The notes under the pieces: generated by a model
The model's input: the letters and a program-made list of their open reading frames with translations, nothing else
Database searches by the model: none
Told to the model about the DNA's origin: nothing
Shown: one piece after another, positions 15,922 through 25,393 of the stretch
Numbering within the stretch: the stretch's first letter is position 1
How the letters are laid out: every line of letters starts with the position of its first letter
Assembly (NCBI GenBank): GCA_024641545.1
Contig: JAHECW010000006.1
Location: 23,142 to 65,854, forward strand
DNA length: 42,713 bases
Direction of reading: 5' to 3'
DNA from: Acidobacteriota bacterium
GTDB lineage: Bacteria > Acidobacteriota > Thermoanaerobaculia > Thermoanaerobaculales > Sulfomarinibacteraceae
Made by a program: the position numbers and the translations under genes

Positions 15922-17073
15922 ATGGCGCCCAATGGAAAATACGTTTTCACTTCGGAATCGGTGACCGAAGGCCACCCGGACAAGATCGCGGACCAGATCT
16001 CCGATGCCGTCCTGGATGCGGTCCTCGCCGGGGACCCGAACGGACGAGTCGCCTGCGAGACCCTGGTGACGACCGGGCTCGCGTTTATCGCGGGTGAGAT
16101 CACCACCGATGTCTATGTCGAGTTCCCGACCCTGGTGCGCGAGACCATCCGGGAGATCGGCTACACCCGCGCCAAGTTCGGCTTCGACTGCGAGACCTGC
16201 GCGGTGATCTCCTCCATCGACCCGCAGACCAGCGACATCGCCATGGGTGTCGACACCGGCGGCGCCGGCGATCAGGGACTGATGTTCGGCTACGCCACCA
16301 ACGAGACCAAGGCGCTCATGCCCATGCCGATCTCGCTCGCCCACAAGCTGACCATGAAGCTGAGTGCCACGCGGCGGACGGGAGAACTCGAGTGGCTCCG
16401 TCCCGATGGCAAGAGCCAGGTGTCGGTGGAGTACGACGGCACCACGCCAAAACGCATCGAGGCGGTGGTCGTGTCCTGCCAGCACGCGGAAGAAATCGCG
16501 ACCGAGGATCTCCGGGCGCAGATCACCGAGCGGGTGATTCGACCGACGCTGCCCGTCGAGATGTTCGACGAAAGAACCAAGATCTACATCAACCCGACCG
16601 GGCGCTTCGTCACCGGCGGTCCGCAGGCCGACTGCGGTCTCACCGGACGGAAGATCATCGTCGACACCTACGGCGGGGTCGGCTCGCACGGTGGCGGCGC
16701 CTTTTCCGGCAAGGACCCGTCCAAGGTCGACCGGTCGGCTTCCTACATGGCCCGCCACGTCGCCAAGAACATCGTCGCTGCGGGTCTTGCCGGCAGAGTC
16801 GAGGTTCAGGTGGCCTACGCCATCGGCGTCGTCGATCCGGTTTCGGTCATGGTCGACACCTTCGGCACCGAGGAGGTCCCGGTCGAACGCATCGCCGCGG
16901 CGGTTCGCGAGGTCTTCGATTTGACCCCGCGGGGCATCATCAAATACCTCGATCTGCTGCGCCCGATCTACAAAAAGACCGCGGCGTTCGGGCATTTCGG
17001 TCGCAACGACCCCGACTTCACCTGGGAATCGACTCACCGGACGGGCGATCTGCGGACGGCCTGCGGCGTCTGA
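15922..17073 (+). CDS. metK: S-adenosylmethionine synthetase
   Basis: This is a 383-residue cytosolic enzyme making SAM from methionine and ATP. The start at [25 protein letters not shown] has GGAGG 6 nt upstream. The ORF-track start at 15751 is spurious. Motifs are GHPDK (methionine/ATP site), [12 protein letters not shown] (ATP-binding hexapeptide) and [17 protein letters not shown] (P-loop-like nonapeptide). Length and domain order are normal. It has its own promoter. Confidence 0.97.
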   Translation: MAPNGKYVFTSESVTEGHPDKIADQISDAVLDAVLAGDPNGRVACETLVTTGLAFIAGEITTDVYVEFPTLVRETIREIGYTRAKFGFDCETCAVISSIDPQTSDIAMGVDTGGAGDQGLMFGYATNETKALMPMPISLAHKLTMKLSATRRTGELEWLRPDGKSQVSVEYDGTTPKRIEAVVVSCQHAEEIATEDLRAQITERVIRPTLPVEMFDERTKIYINPTGRFVTGGPQADCGLTGRKIIVDTYGGVGSHGGGAFSGKDPSKVDRSASYMARHVAKNIVAAGLAGRVEVQVAYAIGVVDPVSVMVDTFGTEEVPVERIAAAVREVFDLTPRGIIKYLDLLRPIYKKTAAFGHFGRNDPDFTWESTHRTGDLRTACGV

Positions 17074-17179
17074 CACCCGGCGCGATTCGACCGGCGGACT
17101 GGCACGCCGCCTGCATGGAGGTCTCGACGGATCGTTCGATTCGAGGGATTCGAGCGCGTTGATGCGTCGATAGGGGGTT

Positions 17180-18547
17180 GTGGACGTCAGGATGGCGCGT
17201 TTTGAAGGCATCTTCGGCACAAGAGGGTCGCTCCAACGGCACTACGCAACCGCGACCGCGGTCTTTCTCGTGCTCGTCATCGGGATCATCTTTCTCTTCG
17301 GCCACCTGATCTCGCGGTCGCTCTCTCGGCGGTACATCGACGACATGCTCGTCGGCGGGCGCGAGGATGCGCGCCGGATCGCCGACGAGCTCGAAGGCGG
17401 CGGCATCCAGGATCTCCAGGTCCTGGAGCAGCGGCGAGAGCACCTTTTCCGCAGCTTCGAAGGAATCCCGCGGCGACGGGTCTACGAGTCCATCGTCGTC
17501 ACCGATCGTGAAGGCAAGATCGTCTGGCGATCCGAGTTCAACTCCATGGAGGATCTTCCGGACGACCTCCGCGATGATCTCGAAATCGGCGGGGAGATCC
17601 CCGATCAGGAGACCATCGAAACCGAAACCCCGTATCGGATCATGGTCCCTCTCGGGGACGACGTCGGGGAGGTCGTGCTCAATGTGAGCCGCGCGCGCGT
17701 CAACCAGCGGGTGGGCCGGCTGCAACGTGAGCTCATGACTCAGACCGTCGCCGCCGCGGTGTTGACGCTTGCCACCCTGATCGTCGCTTTTGTCCTGGTC
17801 TGGCTCCTCGTCCAGCGGACGCGGAGGCTCGAGGCCAAACAACACGACGCGGAAGAGCTCGCGGCCCTTGGGACCCTCGCGGCCAACCTCGCGCACGAGA
17901 TCAGAAACCCGCTCAACTCCATCAATCTCAACCTGGAGCTGCTCGACGAAGACCTCGGCGATCAGGACTCCGCCGCACGGACGTCGCTGGCGACCACCCG
18001 GCGCGAGGTCGGTCGGTTGGCCAAGCTCGTGAGCGATTTCCTGACCTATGCGAGACCCGCCGAGCCGCACAAGGAGGAGATCATTGTTCCGGCTCTCTTG
18101 ACCGATGTGTGCCGGTTTCTCCACGCCGAGGCGACGAGCATGGCTGTCCACATCAGGGTCGCTCCGGAGATCCCCGATGTGACCGTTGTGGCTGACGAGG
18201 GTCGGCTCAGGCAGGTGATTCTGAATTTGGTGCTCAACGCGATTCAATCCGTGGCCGACCTCAAGGCGGAACGCCGCGTGGTCGAGTTGTCGGCCGTCGT
18301 GACCGAGCCCGAAGTCGCCATCGTCGTCACCGATCGCGGCGACGGGATCGCCGCCGACGATCTCTCCCGGGTGCGTGAGGCATTTTTCACCAAGCGGCGG
18401 GGCGGTTCGGGTCTCGGTCTCGCCATCGCCGAGCGTTTTGCCGAGGCCCACGGCGGCCGGGTCGAGCTCGAAAACATGGAACCTCATGGATTTACTGCAC
18501 GGATCGTCTTGCCCGTGGGCGATGATGCTGGCAAGATGAGCGAGTGA
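17180..18547 (+). CDS. Membrane sensor histidine kinase
   Basis: This is a 455-residue protein. TM1 is at about residues 20-45 (TAVFLVLVIGIIFLFGHLI). An extracytoplasmic sensor of about 140 residues follows (YESIVVTDREGKIVWRSE is PAS/CACHE-like). TM2 is at about 190-212. The kinase core has the H box LGTLAANLAHEIRNPLNSI with the phospho-accepting His near residue 240, the N box ILNLVLNAIQSV, the G1 box DRGDGIAADDL, the F box REAFFTKRRGGSGLGLAIAE and a G2 glycine run. The F-box wording FFTKRRGGSGLGL is typical of NtrB/ZraS-like kinases that pair with sigma54 activators. No response regulator is adjacent, so it is an orphan here. The start is GTG at 17180; ATG at 17192 is an alternative. Confidence 0.92.
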   Translation: MDVRMARFEGIFGTRGSLQRHYATATAVFLVLVIGIIFLFGHLISRSLSRRYIDDMLVGGREDARRIADELEGGGIQDLQVLEQRREHLFRSFEGIPRRRVYESIVVTDREGKIVWRSEFNSMEDLPDDLRDDLEIGGEIPDQETIETETPYRIMVPLGDDVGEVVLNVSRARVNQRVGRLQRELMTQTVAAAVLTLATLIVAFVLVWLLVQRTRRLEAKQHDAEELAALGTLAANLAHEIRNPLNSINLNLELLDEDLGDQDSAARTSLATTRREVGRLAKLVSDFLTYARPAEPHKEEIIVPALLTDVCRFLHAEATSMAVHIRVAPEIPDVTVVADEGRLRQVILNLVLNAIQSVADLKAERRVVELSAVVTEPEVAIVVTDRGDGIAADDLSRVREAFFTKRRGGSGLGLAIAERFAEAHGGRVELENMEPHGFTARIVLPVGDDAGKMSE

Positions 18548-18581
18548 CCGGTCGCGTGGTAGACCGGCAAGGAGGATTTTG

Positions 18582-19676
18582 ATGGATCGACGACTCGTGA
18601 TCGGAGCGGTGGTGCTGGCTCTTTTGGCCACCGGTTCGGTCCTTGCTGGATTCGGCGCGTCTGAACTGCTCTACGTTCCGGTGGTCTCGTACAGCCCCGG
18701 TGCGGTGGGATCGCTTTGGAAGACCGACCTCTACATCACAAACGTGGATGATGTCGCCATCGACGTGGCGCTCGTGTATCTCCCTTCCGGGCTTGTCAGC
18801 AACGGGCCGGTCTTCTACAACCGCCAGACCTGGCTCGGCGGTCGCGAGGACGACGAGTTCGGCATGATCAACGAGGAGCTCGCCGACATTCCGCCCAACG
18901 GAACCGTCGTGTTGCGCAACATCGTCGGTGAGTACTGGGTCGACCGGCTTGGTCTGAACGGCAACGGAGCGTTGGTCATCACCGCCTACGAGGCCGATTC
19001 CCTCGATCCCGACGGGACGAACGTGGCCGCGCTCGCCATCGCCAACGCGAGGATCTACAACGCCACCACGATCTGGGTGCCGGATCCGGACAATGAGGAC
19101 GAGTTCCTCGAAAAGAACGGACAGTACGGTCAGACCATGCCCGGTGTCCCGTGGTACAACTTCGCCGACGGCGGTGCAGTCGATGAGACCATCGATTTCA
19201 GCTTCGAAGAACTCACCGGCGGCGAGGAAAACGCCAGGCTGAGGTACAACGTCGGGATGGTCAACGCCTCCGACCCCCTGACCAGCCTGACGGTGCGGTT
19301 CCAGCCCTATCAACCCAACGGCGAGCCCTATCTCGATGACAACGGCGACGAAATCAGGACCATCGTCCCGGTCCCGCCGGCCGCACATCTCCAGTTCTTC
19401 CGGCCGTTCCGTGAGGATTGGGGTATCGAAGAGGTCGAGGGTGCGACGGTTCAGGTCGCCATCGAGGGGTGGTCGTCCCAGGGAGAGAATCCCATCCCGA
19501 TGATGACGAGCTACGGTTCCGTGGTCAACAACAACGCCAACGATCCGACGTCGATTCTGCCGTCCTTCGCCTATCCGTACGATGTCGACTGCATGTGGGG
19601 CGGCGGCACGCCTCAGGGAGCAGGCAAGGGCGCCCTGCTCAAACGCCGCCCGGTGGAGATTCCGCCCGTCCGTTGA
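18582..19676 (+). CDS. Secreted protein, TDV-NN / YGSV-DPT-LP family
   Basis: This is a 364-residue protein. It begins with a signal peptide (MDRRLVIGAVVLALLATGSVLAG). The ATG at 18582 has GGAGGA 6 nt upstream; the track start TTG is one codon earlier. The mature part begins LLYVPVVSYSPGAVGSLWKTDLYITNVDD and ends near SYGSVVNNNANDPTSILPSF, followed by a 40-residue tail rich in Gly, Lys and Pro. It shares the start and end blocks with the partial protein at 12-701 but carries a larger middle part (GALVITAYEADS, WYNFADGGAVDETIDF). There is no catalytic motif. A beta-sandwich surface or matrix protein is the likely type; the function is unknown. Confidence 0.85.
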   Translation: MDRRLVIGAVVLALLATGSVLAGFGASELLYVPVVSYSPGAVGSLWKTDLYITNVDDVAIDVALVYLPSGLVSNGPVFYNRQTWLGGREDDEFGMINEELADIPPNGTVVLRNIVGEYWVDRLGLNGNGALVITAYEADSLDPDGTNVAALAIANARIYNATTIWVPDPDNEDEFLEKNGQYGQTMPGVPWYNFADGGAVDETIDFSFEELTGGEENARLRYNVGMVNASDPLTSLTVRFQPYQPNGEPYLDDNGDEIRTIVPVPPAAHLQFFRPFREDWGIEEVEGATVQVAIEGWSSQGENPIPMMTSYGSVVNNNANDPTSILPSFAYPYDVDCMWGGGTPQGAGKGALLKRRPVEIPPVR

Positions 19677-19693
19677 GATTGTCCGTTGAGATT
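19668..19693 (+). repeat. 13-bp tandem duplication across the stop codon
   Basis: GTCCGTTGAGATT occurs twice in direct tandem (19668-19680 and 19681-19693). The first copy holds the TGA stop of the upstream gene. The second copy supplies the first bases of the TTGACA -35 box of the ferredoxin promoter. Confidence 0.9.
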
Positions 19694-19719
19694 GACAGGC
19701 ATCGGGCCTGTGGTAGCAT
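19692..19719 (+). promoter_or_regulatory. Sigma70-like promoter of the ferredoxin gene
   Basis: A perfect TTGACA, 16 nt, then TAGCAT. A leader of about 35 nt carries GGAAGGAGA before the ATG. Confidence 0.7.
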
Positions 19720-19760
19720 GCGAAACGTTGCGGGAAGAACCCGCCGGAAGGAGACTGATC

Positions 19761-19991
19761 ATGGCCGATCCTGATGACAAACTCCCGGACCAGGCGTCTG
19801 GTAAGTACTACGTCGATTCGAGTTGTATCGATTGCGACGTGTGCCGTACGACCGCCCCGAACAACTTCGAAGCCAACGAGGACGAGGGTTATTCCTTCGT
19901 GGTCAAACAGCCGGAAGGCGACGAGGAAGAGGCCCAGTGCGAAGAGGCGCTCGAGTCGTGTCCGGTCGAAGCCATCGGTAACGACGGCTGA
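19761..19991 (+). CDS. Ferredoxin, single [4Fe-4S] cluster type
   Basis: This is a 76-residue soluble electron carrier. YYVDSSCIDCDVCRTTAPNNF provides C-X2-C-X2-C, and ALESCPVEAIG provides the distant CP cysteine. The full set of four ligands is present for one [4Fe-4S] cluster. A further Cys (EAQCEEAL) could allow a disulfide or a changed cluster, as in archaeal-type 4Fe ferredoxins. It is very acidic overall, as expected for a ferredoxin. Promoter and terminator make it a single-gene unit. The redox partner is not evident from the neighbours. Confidence 0.93.
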   Translation: MADPDDKLPDQASGKYYVDSSCIDCDVCRTTAPNNFEANEDEGYSFVVKQPEGDEEEAQCEEALESCPVEAIGNDG

Positions 19992-20016
19992 TAACCGTTC
20001 GCACACGAATGCATGC

Positions 20017-20048
20017 CGACCGGCGCACCGCGCCGGTCGTTTTGTTTT
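20017..20048 (+). terminator. Rho-independent terminator of the ferredoxin gene
   Basis: CGACCGGCG, a 5-nt loop and CGCCGGTCG (perfect 9-bp stem) are followed by TTTTGTTTT. Confidence 0.93.
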
Positions 20049-20088
20049 GGTCGCAGGTAACCGGCCGGCCGCGACCTGCAACCTGGAG

Positions 20089-20097
20089 TGCTATCAT
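20089..20097 (+). promoter_or_regulatory. Extended -10 (TGCTATCAT) of trpS
   Basis: TGC-TATCAT lies about 20 nt before the trpS start, and AAGGAG lies between them. No strong -35 is seen. Confidence 0.55.
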
Positions 20098-20117
20098 CCG
20101 CCCGCGAAGGAGCCTTC

Positions 20118-21083
20118 ATGCGTGTTCTGTCCGGAGTCCAACCCTCGGGAACTCTCCATATCGGAAACTTCTTCGGTGCCATCCGGCAGTTCGTGGCGCT
20201 GCAGAGTGAGCACGAGTGCTACTACTTCCTCGCCGACATGCACGCGCTCACGACCGTCCAGGACGCCGGCCGGATGCGGTCGCTGGTGCGCGAACTCGCC
20301 GCCGGCTATCTCGCCCTCGGTCTCGACCCGGCTCGAAGCGTCCTCTACCGCCAGTCCGATCTGCCCGAGATTCCGGAGCTCACCTGGTACCTCTCGACCG
20401 TCACCTCCATGGGGCTGCTCCAGCGCTGCCATTCCTTCAAAGACAAGGTCGCCCAGGGCGTGGTTCCCAACCACGGGCTCTTCGCCTACCCGGTGCTGAT
20501 GGCCGCGGATATTCTCATCGTCCGCAGCGATCTGGTGCCGGTCGGCAAGGACCAGAAACAGCACCTCGAGGTGACCCGCGACATCGCCGCCTCGTTCCAC
20601 GCCGTCTACGGTCGCGAGATCTTCACCCTGCCCGAGCCCCTGATTCAGGATGACGTTGCGGTGGTCCCCGGCATCGACGGTCTGAAGATGTCCAAGTCGT
20701 ACGGCAACACCATCGACATCTTCGGTCCCGAGAAGCCCATCCGCAAGCGGATCATGTCCTTGGTGACGGATTCGACGCCGGTCGAAGATCCAAAGCCCAG
20801 GGAGGGCAGCGCGCTCTATCAGCTTCTCAAGATCTTCGCTCCGGTCGAGGAGCGGCCGTGGGTGGAAGGTGCGTTCGACAACGGCGGCGTCGGCTACGGC
20901 GAGATGAAGAAGAAGCTCTTCGAGTATTTTCTCGCCACCTTCGGCGCTGCGCGATCCCGCTATGACGAGCTCATGGCCGACCCGGCCGAGGTCGATCGGA
21001 TCCTCCTCGCCGGCGCCGCGCGCGCCCGAGAGACCGTCGCGCCCCTCATGGACGACGTCCGCCGCGCGGTGGGGATTCGATAA
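20118..21083 (+). CDS. trpS: Tryptophanyl-tRNA synthetase
   Basis: This is a 321-residue class I aminoacyl-tRNA synthetase that charges tRNA-Trp. The HIGH motif is SGTLHIGNFFGAI near residue 11. The KMSKS loop is intact as GLKMSKSYGNTI near residue 195. The tryptophan-pocket and dimer sequences YPVLMAADIL and VPVGKDQKQHLE are present. The ATG at 20118 has AAGGAG 5 nt upstream; the track start ten codons earlier lies in the promoter. Length is normal. Confidence 0.97.
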   Translation: MRVLSGVQPSGTLHIGNFFGAIRQFVALQSEHECYYFLADMHALTTVQDAGRMRSLVRELAAGYLALGLDPARSVLYRQSDLPEIPELTWYLSTVTSMGLLQRCHSFKDKVAQGVVPNHGLFAYPVLMAADILIVRSDLVPVGKDQKQHLEVTRDIAASFHAVYGREIFTLPEPLIQDDVAVVPGIDGLKMSKSYGNTIDIFGPEKPIRKRIMSLVTDSTPVEDPKPREGSALYQLLKIFAPVEERPWVEGAFDNGGVGYGEMKKKLFEYFLATFGAARSRYDELMADPAEVDRILLAGAARARETVAPLMDDVRRAVGIR

Positions 21084-21131
21084 GGCTGTCCGCCAGCTAA
21101 ATTGTGTTTCAAGAGATGATGCCCGATTGTG

Positions 21132-21222
21132 GAGCAGGCATCCTGCCTGCTCATGGAATCATCAGGAGAAGATCGACATTGACGCCGACCGGAGAGTCGC
21201 TGAAGAACAGCCAGGATGCCTG
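21132..21222. repeat. GCAGGCATCCTGCCTGC hairpin plus inverted half-copy
   Basis: GAGCAGGCA-TCC-TGCCTGCTC (21132-21152) is a perfect 9-bp hairpin with a 3-nt loop. Its core CAGGCATCCTG recurs in inverted orientation as CAGGATGCCTG at 21212-21222. The 247-nt gap between trpS and the kinase gene holds no ORF of interest. Confidence 0.8.
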
Positions 21223-21330
21223 TCTGACACCGGACAACCCTCCTCCTGTCGGACGAACCCGGGTGCAAGCACACGATCTGTCCGGATTCCGCTGACTCTT
21301 TTACCCGGGATCGGCTAAGCTGGCCCCACC

Positions 21331-23373
21331 ATGGCGCGCCATCCACAGGACGACGACACCGATCCCCACGGGGGCCCGGTCGACGACGTGTTTTTTGACG
21401 ACCCCGCGCCCGGGTGGGACCGCTACGCAGTCGTCGATTTTGTCGGCGAGGGAGGGATGGGGGTGGTCTACCGGGCCATCGACCGTCAGCTCCGACGGAC
21501 CGTGGCGATCAAGTTCCTCCGCTCGCGCGATCCCACCGAGATTGCACGCTTCCAGCGCGAGGCGCGCGCTCAAGCGAGGATCGATCACGAGCACGTCTGT
21601 CGGGTCTTCGAGGTCGGCGAGGTCGGCGGCCGCGGTTTCCTCGCCATGCAGTTCATCGATGGCGAGACCCTGCGCAGCCCCGTCGACGAGCTCGATCTCG
21701 AAGAGAAGCTCGAATTGATGGAACAGGTCGCGCGAGCGGTCCAGGCGGCCCACACCGGCGGCGTCGTCCACCGCGATCTCAAGCCCGGCAACATCATGGT
21801 CGAGAGGCGGCACGACGGCCGCCTCCACGCCTACGTGCTCGATTTCGGCATTGCCCGCGATTCGAGCGGGCCCGATGAGGACGCGGCCACCGTACCGACG
21901 GGGACCGCGGCCTTCATGGCGCCGGAGCGGATCAGCAGCGACGGCCGCCCGCTCGACCACCGGGTCGATGTCTACGGCCTCGGCGCCACCCTCTATGCGC
22001 TGCTTGCCGAACAGACGCCGTTCTACGGAGCGACCCGCGCCGAGGTCAGGGAGAAGGTCCTGAATGAAGAGCCCCTCCGGCTCGGTTTGGTCGTTCCCGG
22101 GATGTCGGAAGATCTCGAAACCATGGTCGCGGTCGCCATGGACAAGGATCCGTCCCGCCGCTACCCGAGTGCGCGGGCGTTTGCCGATGATCTCCGCCGT
22201 TGGCTCGAGGGCAAGCCGATTCGGACCCGGAAAGCCGGCCCTCTCTACCACCTCAGAACTTGGGTCCGCACTCGACGGGTGGCCGCCGCGGCGCTGGCGC
22301 TGGTGCTGCTGGTGGCGGTCGCTGCTGCGGCGGCTGCGCTGCGGCTCCGCTATCGCGAAAACCAGCGCCGGGCGCTGATTACCTGGCACCAGAACGAGAT
22401 CGAGCAGATCGACAGTCTGTTGCGGCGGGCCCGGATGATGCCGTTGCACGACACGACCGCTGCCCAAGTCGCGGTGAGGCAGCGGTTGGCCGAGGTTGAG
22501 GCGAGCCTGCTCGCGACCGGACCGCTGGCGCGCGGTCCCGCTCATTACGCCCTCGGCTTCGGCCATCTGGTGCTGCGGGAATTCGATCAGGCGGAGGTGT
22601 GGCTCCAGGCCGCGGTCGACGACGGATTCGACCGCCCCGAAGTGGAGTCGGCGCTGGGGGTCGCCCAGGCGATGCAGATCCTCGCCAACCGCAGGCTCGA
22701 AGGCATGGCCTCTCAAGAGAGCGGTTCTCGGGTGGCTGAGGCGGTCCGCCACCTGAACCACCGCGGGCCGCAGACCGCCGATCGCGACGGGTTCCACGAC
22801 GCCCTCGGGTTCTTCATCGCCGGCCGACTGGACGAGGCCCTCAACCGCGCACGCCAGGCGTCGGCGCGGGTGCCGTGGCTGTATGAGGCGCTCCAGCTCG
22901 AAGGTGACGTCCTGGTGGCGAGATCAGAGGTGAGGGCGAGCGGGGGAGACCTCGACGGCGCTGAAACCGATCTCCTGTCCGCCGGTGAGGCCTACGCCCG
23001 CGCCATCACGGTCGCGCGCAGCGACGCCTGGCTCTACGAGGCCGAGGCGGCGAGGTTGTTGCGGCTCATCGAGTTTCGACCCGACGAAATCGACCGCCTG
23101 CCGGAGCTCTTCGATCGGGCCATCGGGGCTGCCCAAGCCGCCGGCACCGCTCTACCGCAACGCGCGCTGCCGCTGGTGCTCGCCTCCCGGGTCTACCTCC
23201 TCAAAGCGGCGAACGTCGAAAAGCACGGCGGCGATCCTGAATTCGAGCTCGCCGAGGCGCTGCGGTTGGCGCGCGGCGCGCTGGAACTCGATCCCGAGAA
23301 CGATGAACAGACGGATCTCCGGACCCGCACGGAGGCCCTGCTTTCGGAATCGCGTGGCGCCGGCAGCGGTTGA
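21331..23373 (+). CDS. Hanks-type Ser/Thr protein kinase with TPR-like C-terminus
   Basis: This is a 680-residue protein. The kinase domain is at about residues 30-295: P-loop VGEGGMGVVYRA, catalytic Lys in VAIKFL, catalytic loop HRDLKPGNIM, DFGIARD and FMAPERI, all intact. A single transmembrane helix lies near residues 318-340 (Ala/Val/Leu-rich) after the basic RTWVRTRR. About 340 residues of helical, TPR-like repeats follow (GPAHYALGFGHLVLREFDQAEVWLQAAV), which would face the outside. This layout is common for Acidobacteriota and Planctomycetes receptor kinases. It probably phosphorylates cytoplasmic targets in response to an envelope signal. The start is ATG without a Shine-Dalgarno; CTGACT-18-TAAGCT lies just before. 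Confidence 0.93.
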   Translation: MARHPQDDDTDPHGGPVDDVFFDDPAPGWDRYAVVDFVGEGGMGVVYRAIDRQLRRTVAIKFLRSRDPTEIARFQREARAQARIDHEHVCRVFEVGEVGGRGFLAMQFIDGETLRSPVDELDLEEKLELMEQVARAVQAAHTGGVVHRDLKPGNIMVERRHDGRLHAYVLDFGIARDSSGPDEDAATVPTGTAAFMAPERISSDGRPLDHRVDVYGLGATLYALLAEQTPFYGATRAEVREKVLNEEPLRLGLVVPGMSEDLETMVAVAMDKDPSRRYPSARAFADDLRRWLEGKPIRTRKAGPLYHLRTWVRTRRVAAAALALVLLVAVAAAAAALRLRYRENQRRALITWHQNEIEQIDSLLRRARMMPLHDTTAAQVAVRQRLAEVEASLLATGPLARGPAHYALGFGHLVLREFDQAEVWLQAAVDDGFDRPEVESALGVAQAMQILANRRLEGMASQESGSRVAEAVRHLNHRGPQTADRDGFHDALGFFIAGRLDEALNRARQASARVPWLYEALQLEGDVLVARSEVRASGGDLDGAETDLLSAGEAYARAITVARSDAWLYEAEAARLLRLIEFRPDEIDRLPELFDRAIGAAQAAGTALPQRALPLVLASRVYLLKAANVEKHGGDPEFELAEALRLARGALELDPENDEQTDLRTRTEALLSESRGAGSG

Positions 23374-23418
23374 TAGGCGATAATGCCCACCGGCGCCGCC
23401 GGAGGCCGAGAAGGAATC

Positions 23419-25218
23419 ATGGACAACGTACGCAGTTTTTGCATCATCGCCCACATCGATCACGGCAAGTCGACGCTTGCCGACCGCCTCATCCAGTTCT
23501 GCGGTGGGGTGGAGGAACGTGATTTCCGCGACCAGATCCTCGACTCCATGGACATCGAGCGCGAACGCGGCATCACCATCAAATCCAACACCGTGACCCT
23601 GAGCTACACGGCGAAAAACGGCGAGACCTACCAGCTCAACCTCATCGACACCCCCGGGCACGTCGATTTCTCGCACGAGGTCCGGCGCTCGCTGATGTCG
23701 TGCGAGGGTGCGCTGTTGCTGGTGGACGCCTCCCAGGGCGTCGAGGCCCAGACCGTGGCCAACATGTACCTCGCCATCGAGCACAACCTCGAGCTGGTGC
23801 CGGTGATCAACAAGATCGACCTGCCGGCGGCCGATGTCGAACGGGTCAAGGAGGAGATCGAAGAAGACCTCGGTCTCGATGCCGAACACGCAATCCTGTG
23901 CTCGGCCAAGAAGGGCATCGGGATCGAAGGTGTCCTCGAAGCCATCGTGGCCCGGCTGCCGGCGCCGACGGGCGACCCGAAGGCGCCGCTCCAGGCGCTC
24001 ATCTTCGACGCCCAGTACGATCCCTACCGCGGCGCGGTGCTGCTGGTTCGGGTCATGCAGGGCACGCTGCGTCCGGGCCAGAGGTTGGTGCTCATGCACA
24101 CCGAAATCGAGCATGAGCTCGAAGAGGTCGGCCTGCTCCAGCTCAAGAAGGTCAAGGTACCCAAGCTCGAGGCGGGTTCGGTGGGCTACGTCATCGCGGG
24201 GATCAGATCGGTATCGGACATCAACGTCGGCGACACCATCACCGATGCGGACAACCCGGCCGAGAAACCGCTGCCGGGCTACAAGGAGGCCAAACCGGTG
24301 GTCTTCTCCTCGGTCTATCCCATGTCCACCGAGGAGTACCCCGAGCTCGTCAAGGCACTCGAGAAGCTCAAGCTCAACGACGCCGCTCTGACCTATGAGA
24401 AGGACTCCTCCGCGGCGCTCGGTTTCGGGTTCCGCTGCGGTTTTCTCGGCCTGCTCCACCTCGAAGTCGTGCAGGAGAGGCTGCGCCGCGAGTACGATCT
24501 CTCGCTCATCCTCTCGGCGCCGTCGGTGCGCTATCGGGTGACCACCACCGACGGCAACACCACCTGGGTCGACAACCCGAGCTACTTTCCCAATCCGGCC
24601 GAGATCGAACGCACCGAGGAGCCGTTCATCAAGGCCGCGGTGATGATGCCGGAACGGTATGTCGGCGCGGTGATGGAGCTCTGCCGGGAACGCCGCGGTG
24701 AGAAGACGACCTTCACCTACCTCGCGGTAGGCCGGGTCGAGCTGACCTCCGAGATGCCCCTCGCCGAGGTCGTCTTCGACTTCAACGACCGGCTCAAGTC
24801 GACCACCCAGGGCTATGGCTCGTTCGACTACGAAATGCTCGACTACCGCGACACCGATCTGGTCAAGGTCGACATCCTGGTCAACGCCGAGCCGGTTGAC
24901 GCCCTGTCCCAGCTCGTCCACCGCGACCGCGCCCGGATGCGCGCCCTGCACTACTGCGAACGCCTCGAAGACACCATCCCGCGGCAGCAGTTCAAGATCG
25001 CGATCCAGGGCGCCATCGGCGGCGAGATCGTTGCGAGAAAGACCATCAACGCCTACCGCAAGGACGTCACCGCCAAGTGCTACGGCGGCGACATTTCGAG
25101 AAAGCGAAAGCTCCTCGAGAAGCAGAAGAAGGGCAAGAAGCGGATGAAGATGGTCGGCAGCGTCGAGATCCCGCAGTCCGCCTTCGTTGCGGTGCTCAAG
25201 ACCGATCGCGAGAAGTGA
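23419..25218 (+). CDS. lepA: Elongation factor 4 (LepA)
   Basis: This is a 599-residue translational GTPase that acts on stalled or pretranslocation ribosomes. The G1 motif is AHIDHGKST, with RGITIK in switch I, G3 DTPGHVDF and G4 NKIDLP. The CTD specific to LepA ends with [32 protein letters not shown], the tail that reaches the peptidyl-transferase centre. It starts at [12 protein letters not shown] with GAAGGAA upstream. GATAAT at 23379 is a possible -10. Confidence 0.97.
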   Translation: MDNVRSFCIIAHIDHGKSTLADRLIQFCGGVEERDFRDQILDSMDIERERGITIKSNTVTLSYTAKNGETYQLNLIDTPGHVDFSHEVRRSLMSCEGALLLVDASQGVEAQTVANMYLAIEHNLELVPVINKIDLPAADVERVKEEIEEDLGLDAEHAILCSAKKGIGIEGVLEAIVARLPAPTGDPKAPLQALIFDAQYDPYRGAVLLVRVMQGTLRPGQRLVLMHTEIEHELEEVGLLQLKKVKVPKLEAGSVGYVIAGIRSVSDINVGDTITDADNPAEKPLPGYKEAKPVVFSSVYPMSTEEYPELVKALEKLKLNDAALTYEKDSSAALGFGFRCGFLGLLHLEVVQERLRREYDLSLILSAPSVRYRVTTTDGNTTWVDNPSYFPNPAEIERTEEPFIKAAVMMPERYVGAVMELCRERRGEKTTFTYLAVGRVELTSEMPLAEVVFDFNDRLKSTTQGYGSFDYEMLDYRDTDLVKVDILVNAEPVDALSQLVHRDRARMRALHYCERLEDTIPRQQFKIAIQGAIGGEIVARKTINAYRKDVTAKCYGGDISRKRKLLEKQKKGKKRMKMVGSVEIPQSAFVAVLKTDREK

Positions 25219-25237
25219 CAGGCAGCGGCAACCGCCG

Positions 25238-25345
25238 CCTGTCATCCTGAGCCAGCGAAGCGAGTCGAAGGATCTCCCGAGGGGAGGACGATCCCTGTCC
25301 GCTCTTTCAACTCACTCGTCGGTCTCGTTCGCTCAGGGTGACAGG
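25238..25345. repeat. TGTCATCCTGAGC inverted repeat
   Basis: CCTGTCATCCTGAGC (25238-25252) pairs with GCTCAGGGTGACAGG (25331-25345), which differs at one base when inverted. The interior GCGAAGCGAGTCGAAGGATCTC is the usual companion of this widespread intergenic palindrome. It fills the space between lepA and hemW. Confidence 0.85.
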
Positions 25346-25393
25346 GTGGGGGAGAGGGAGTGGACTCGGGATGATTCTGTGATAATCAGGGAG

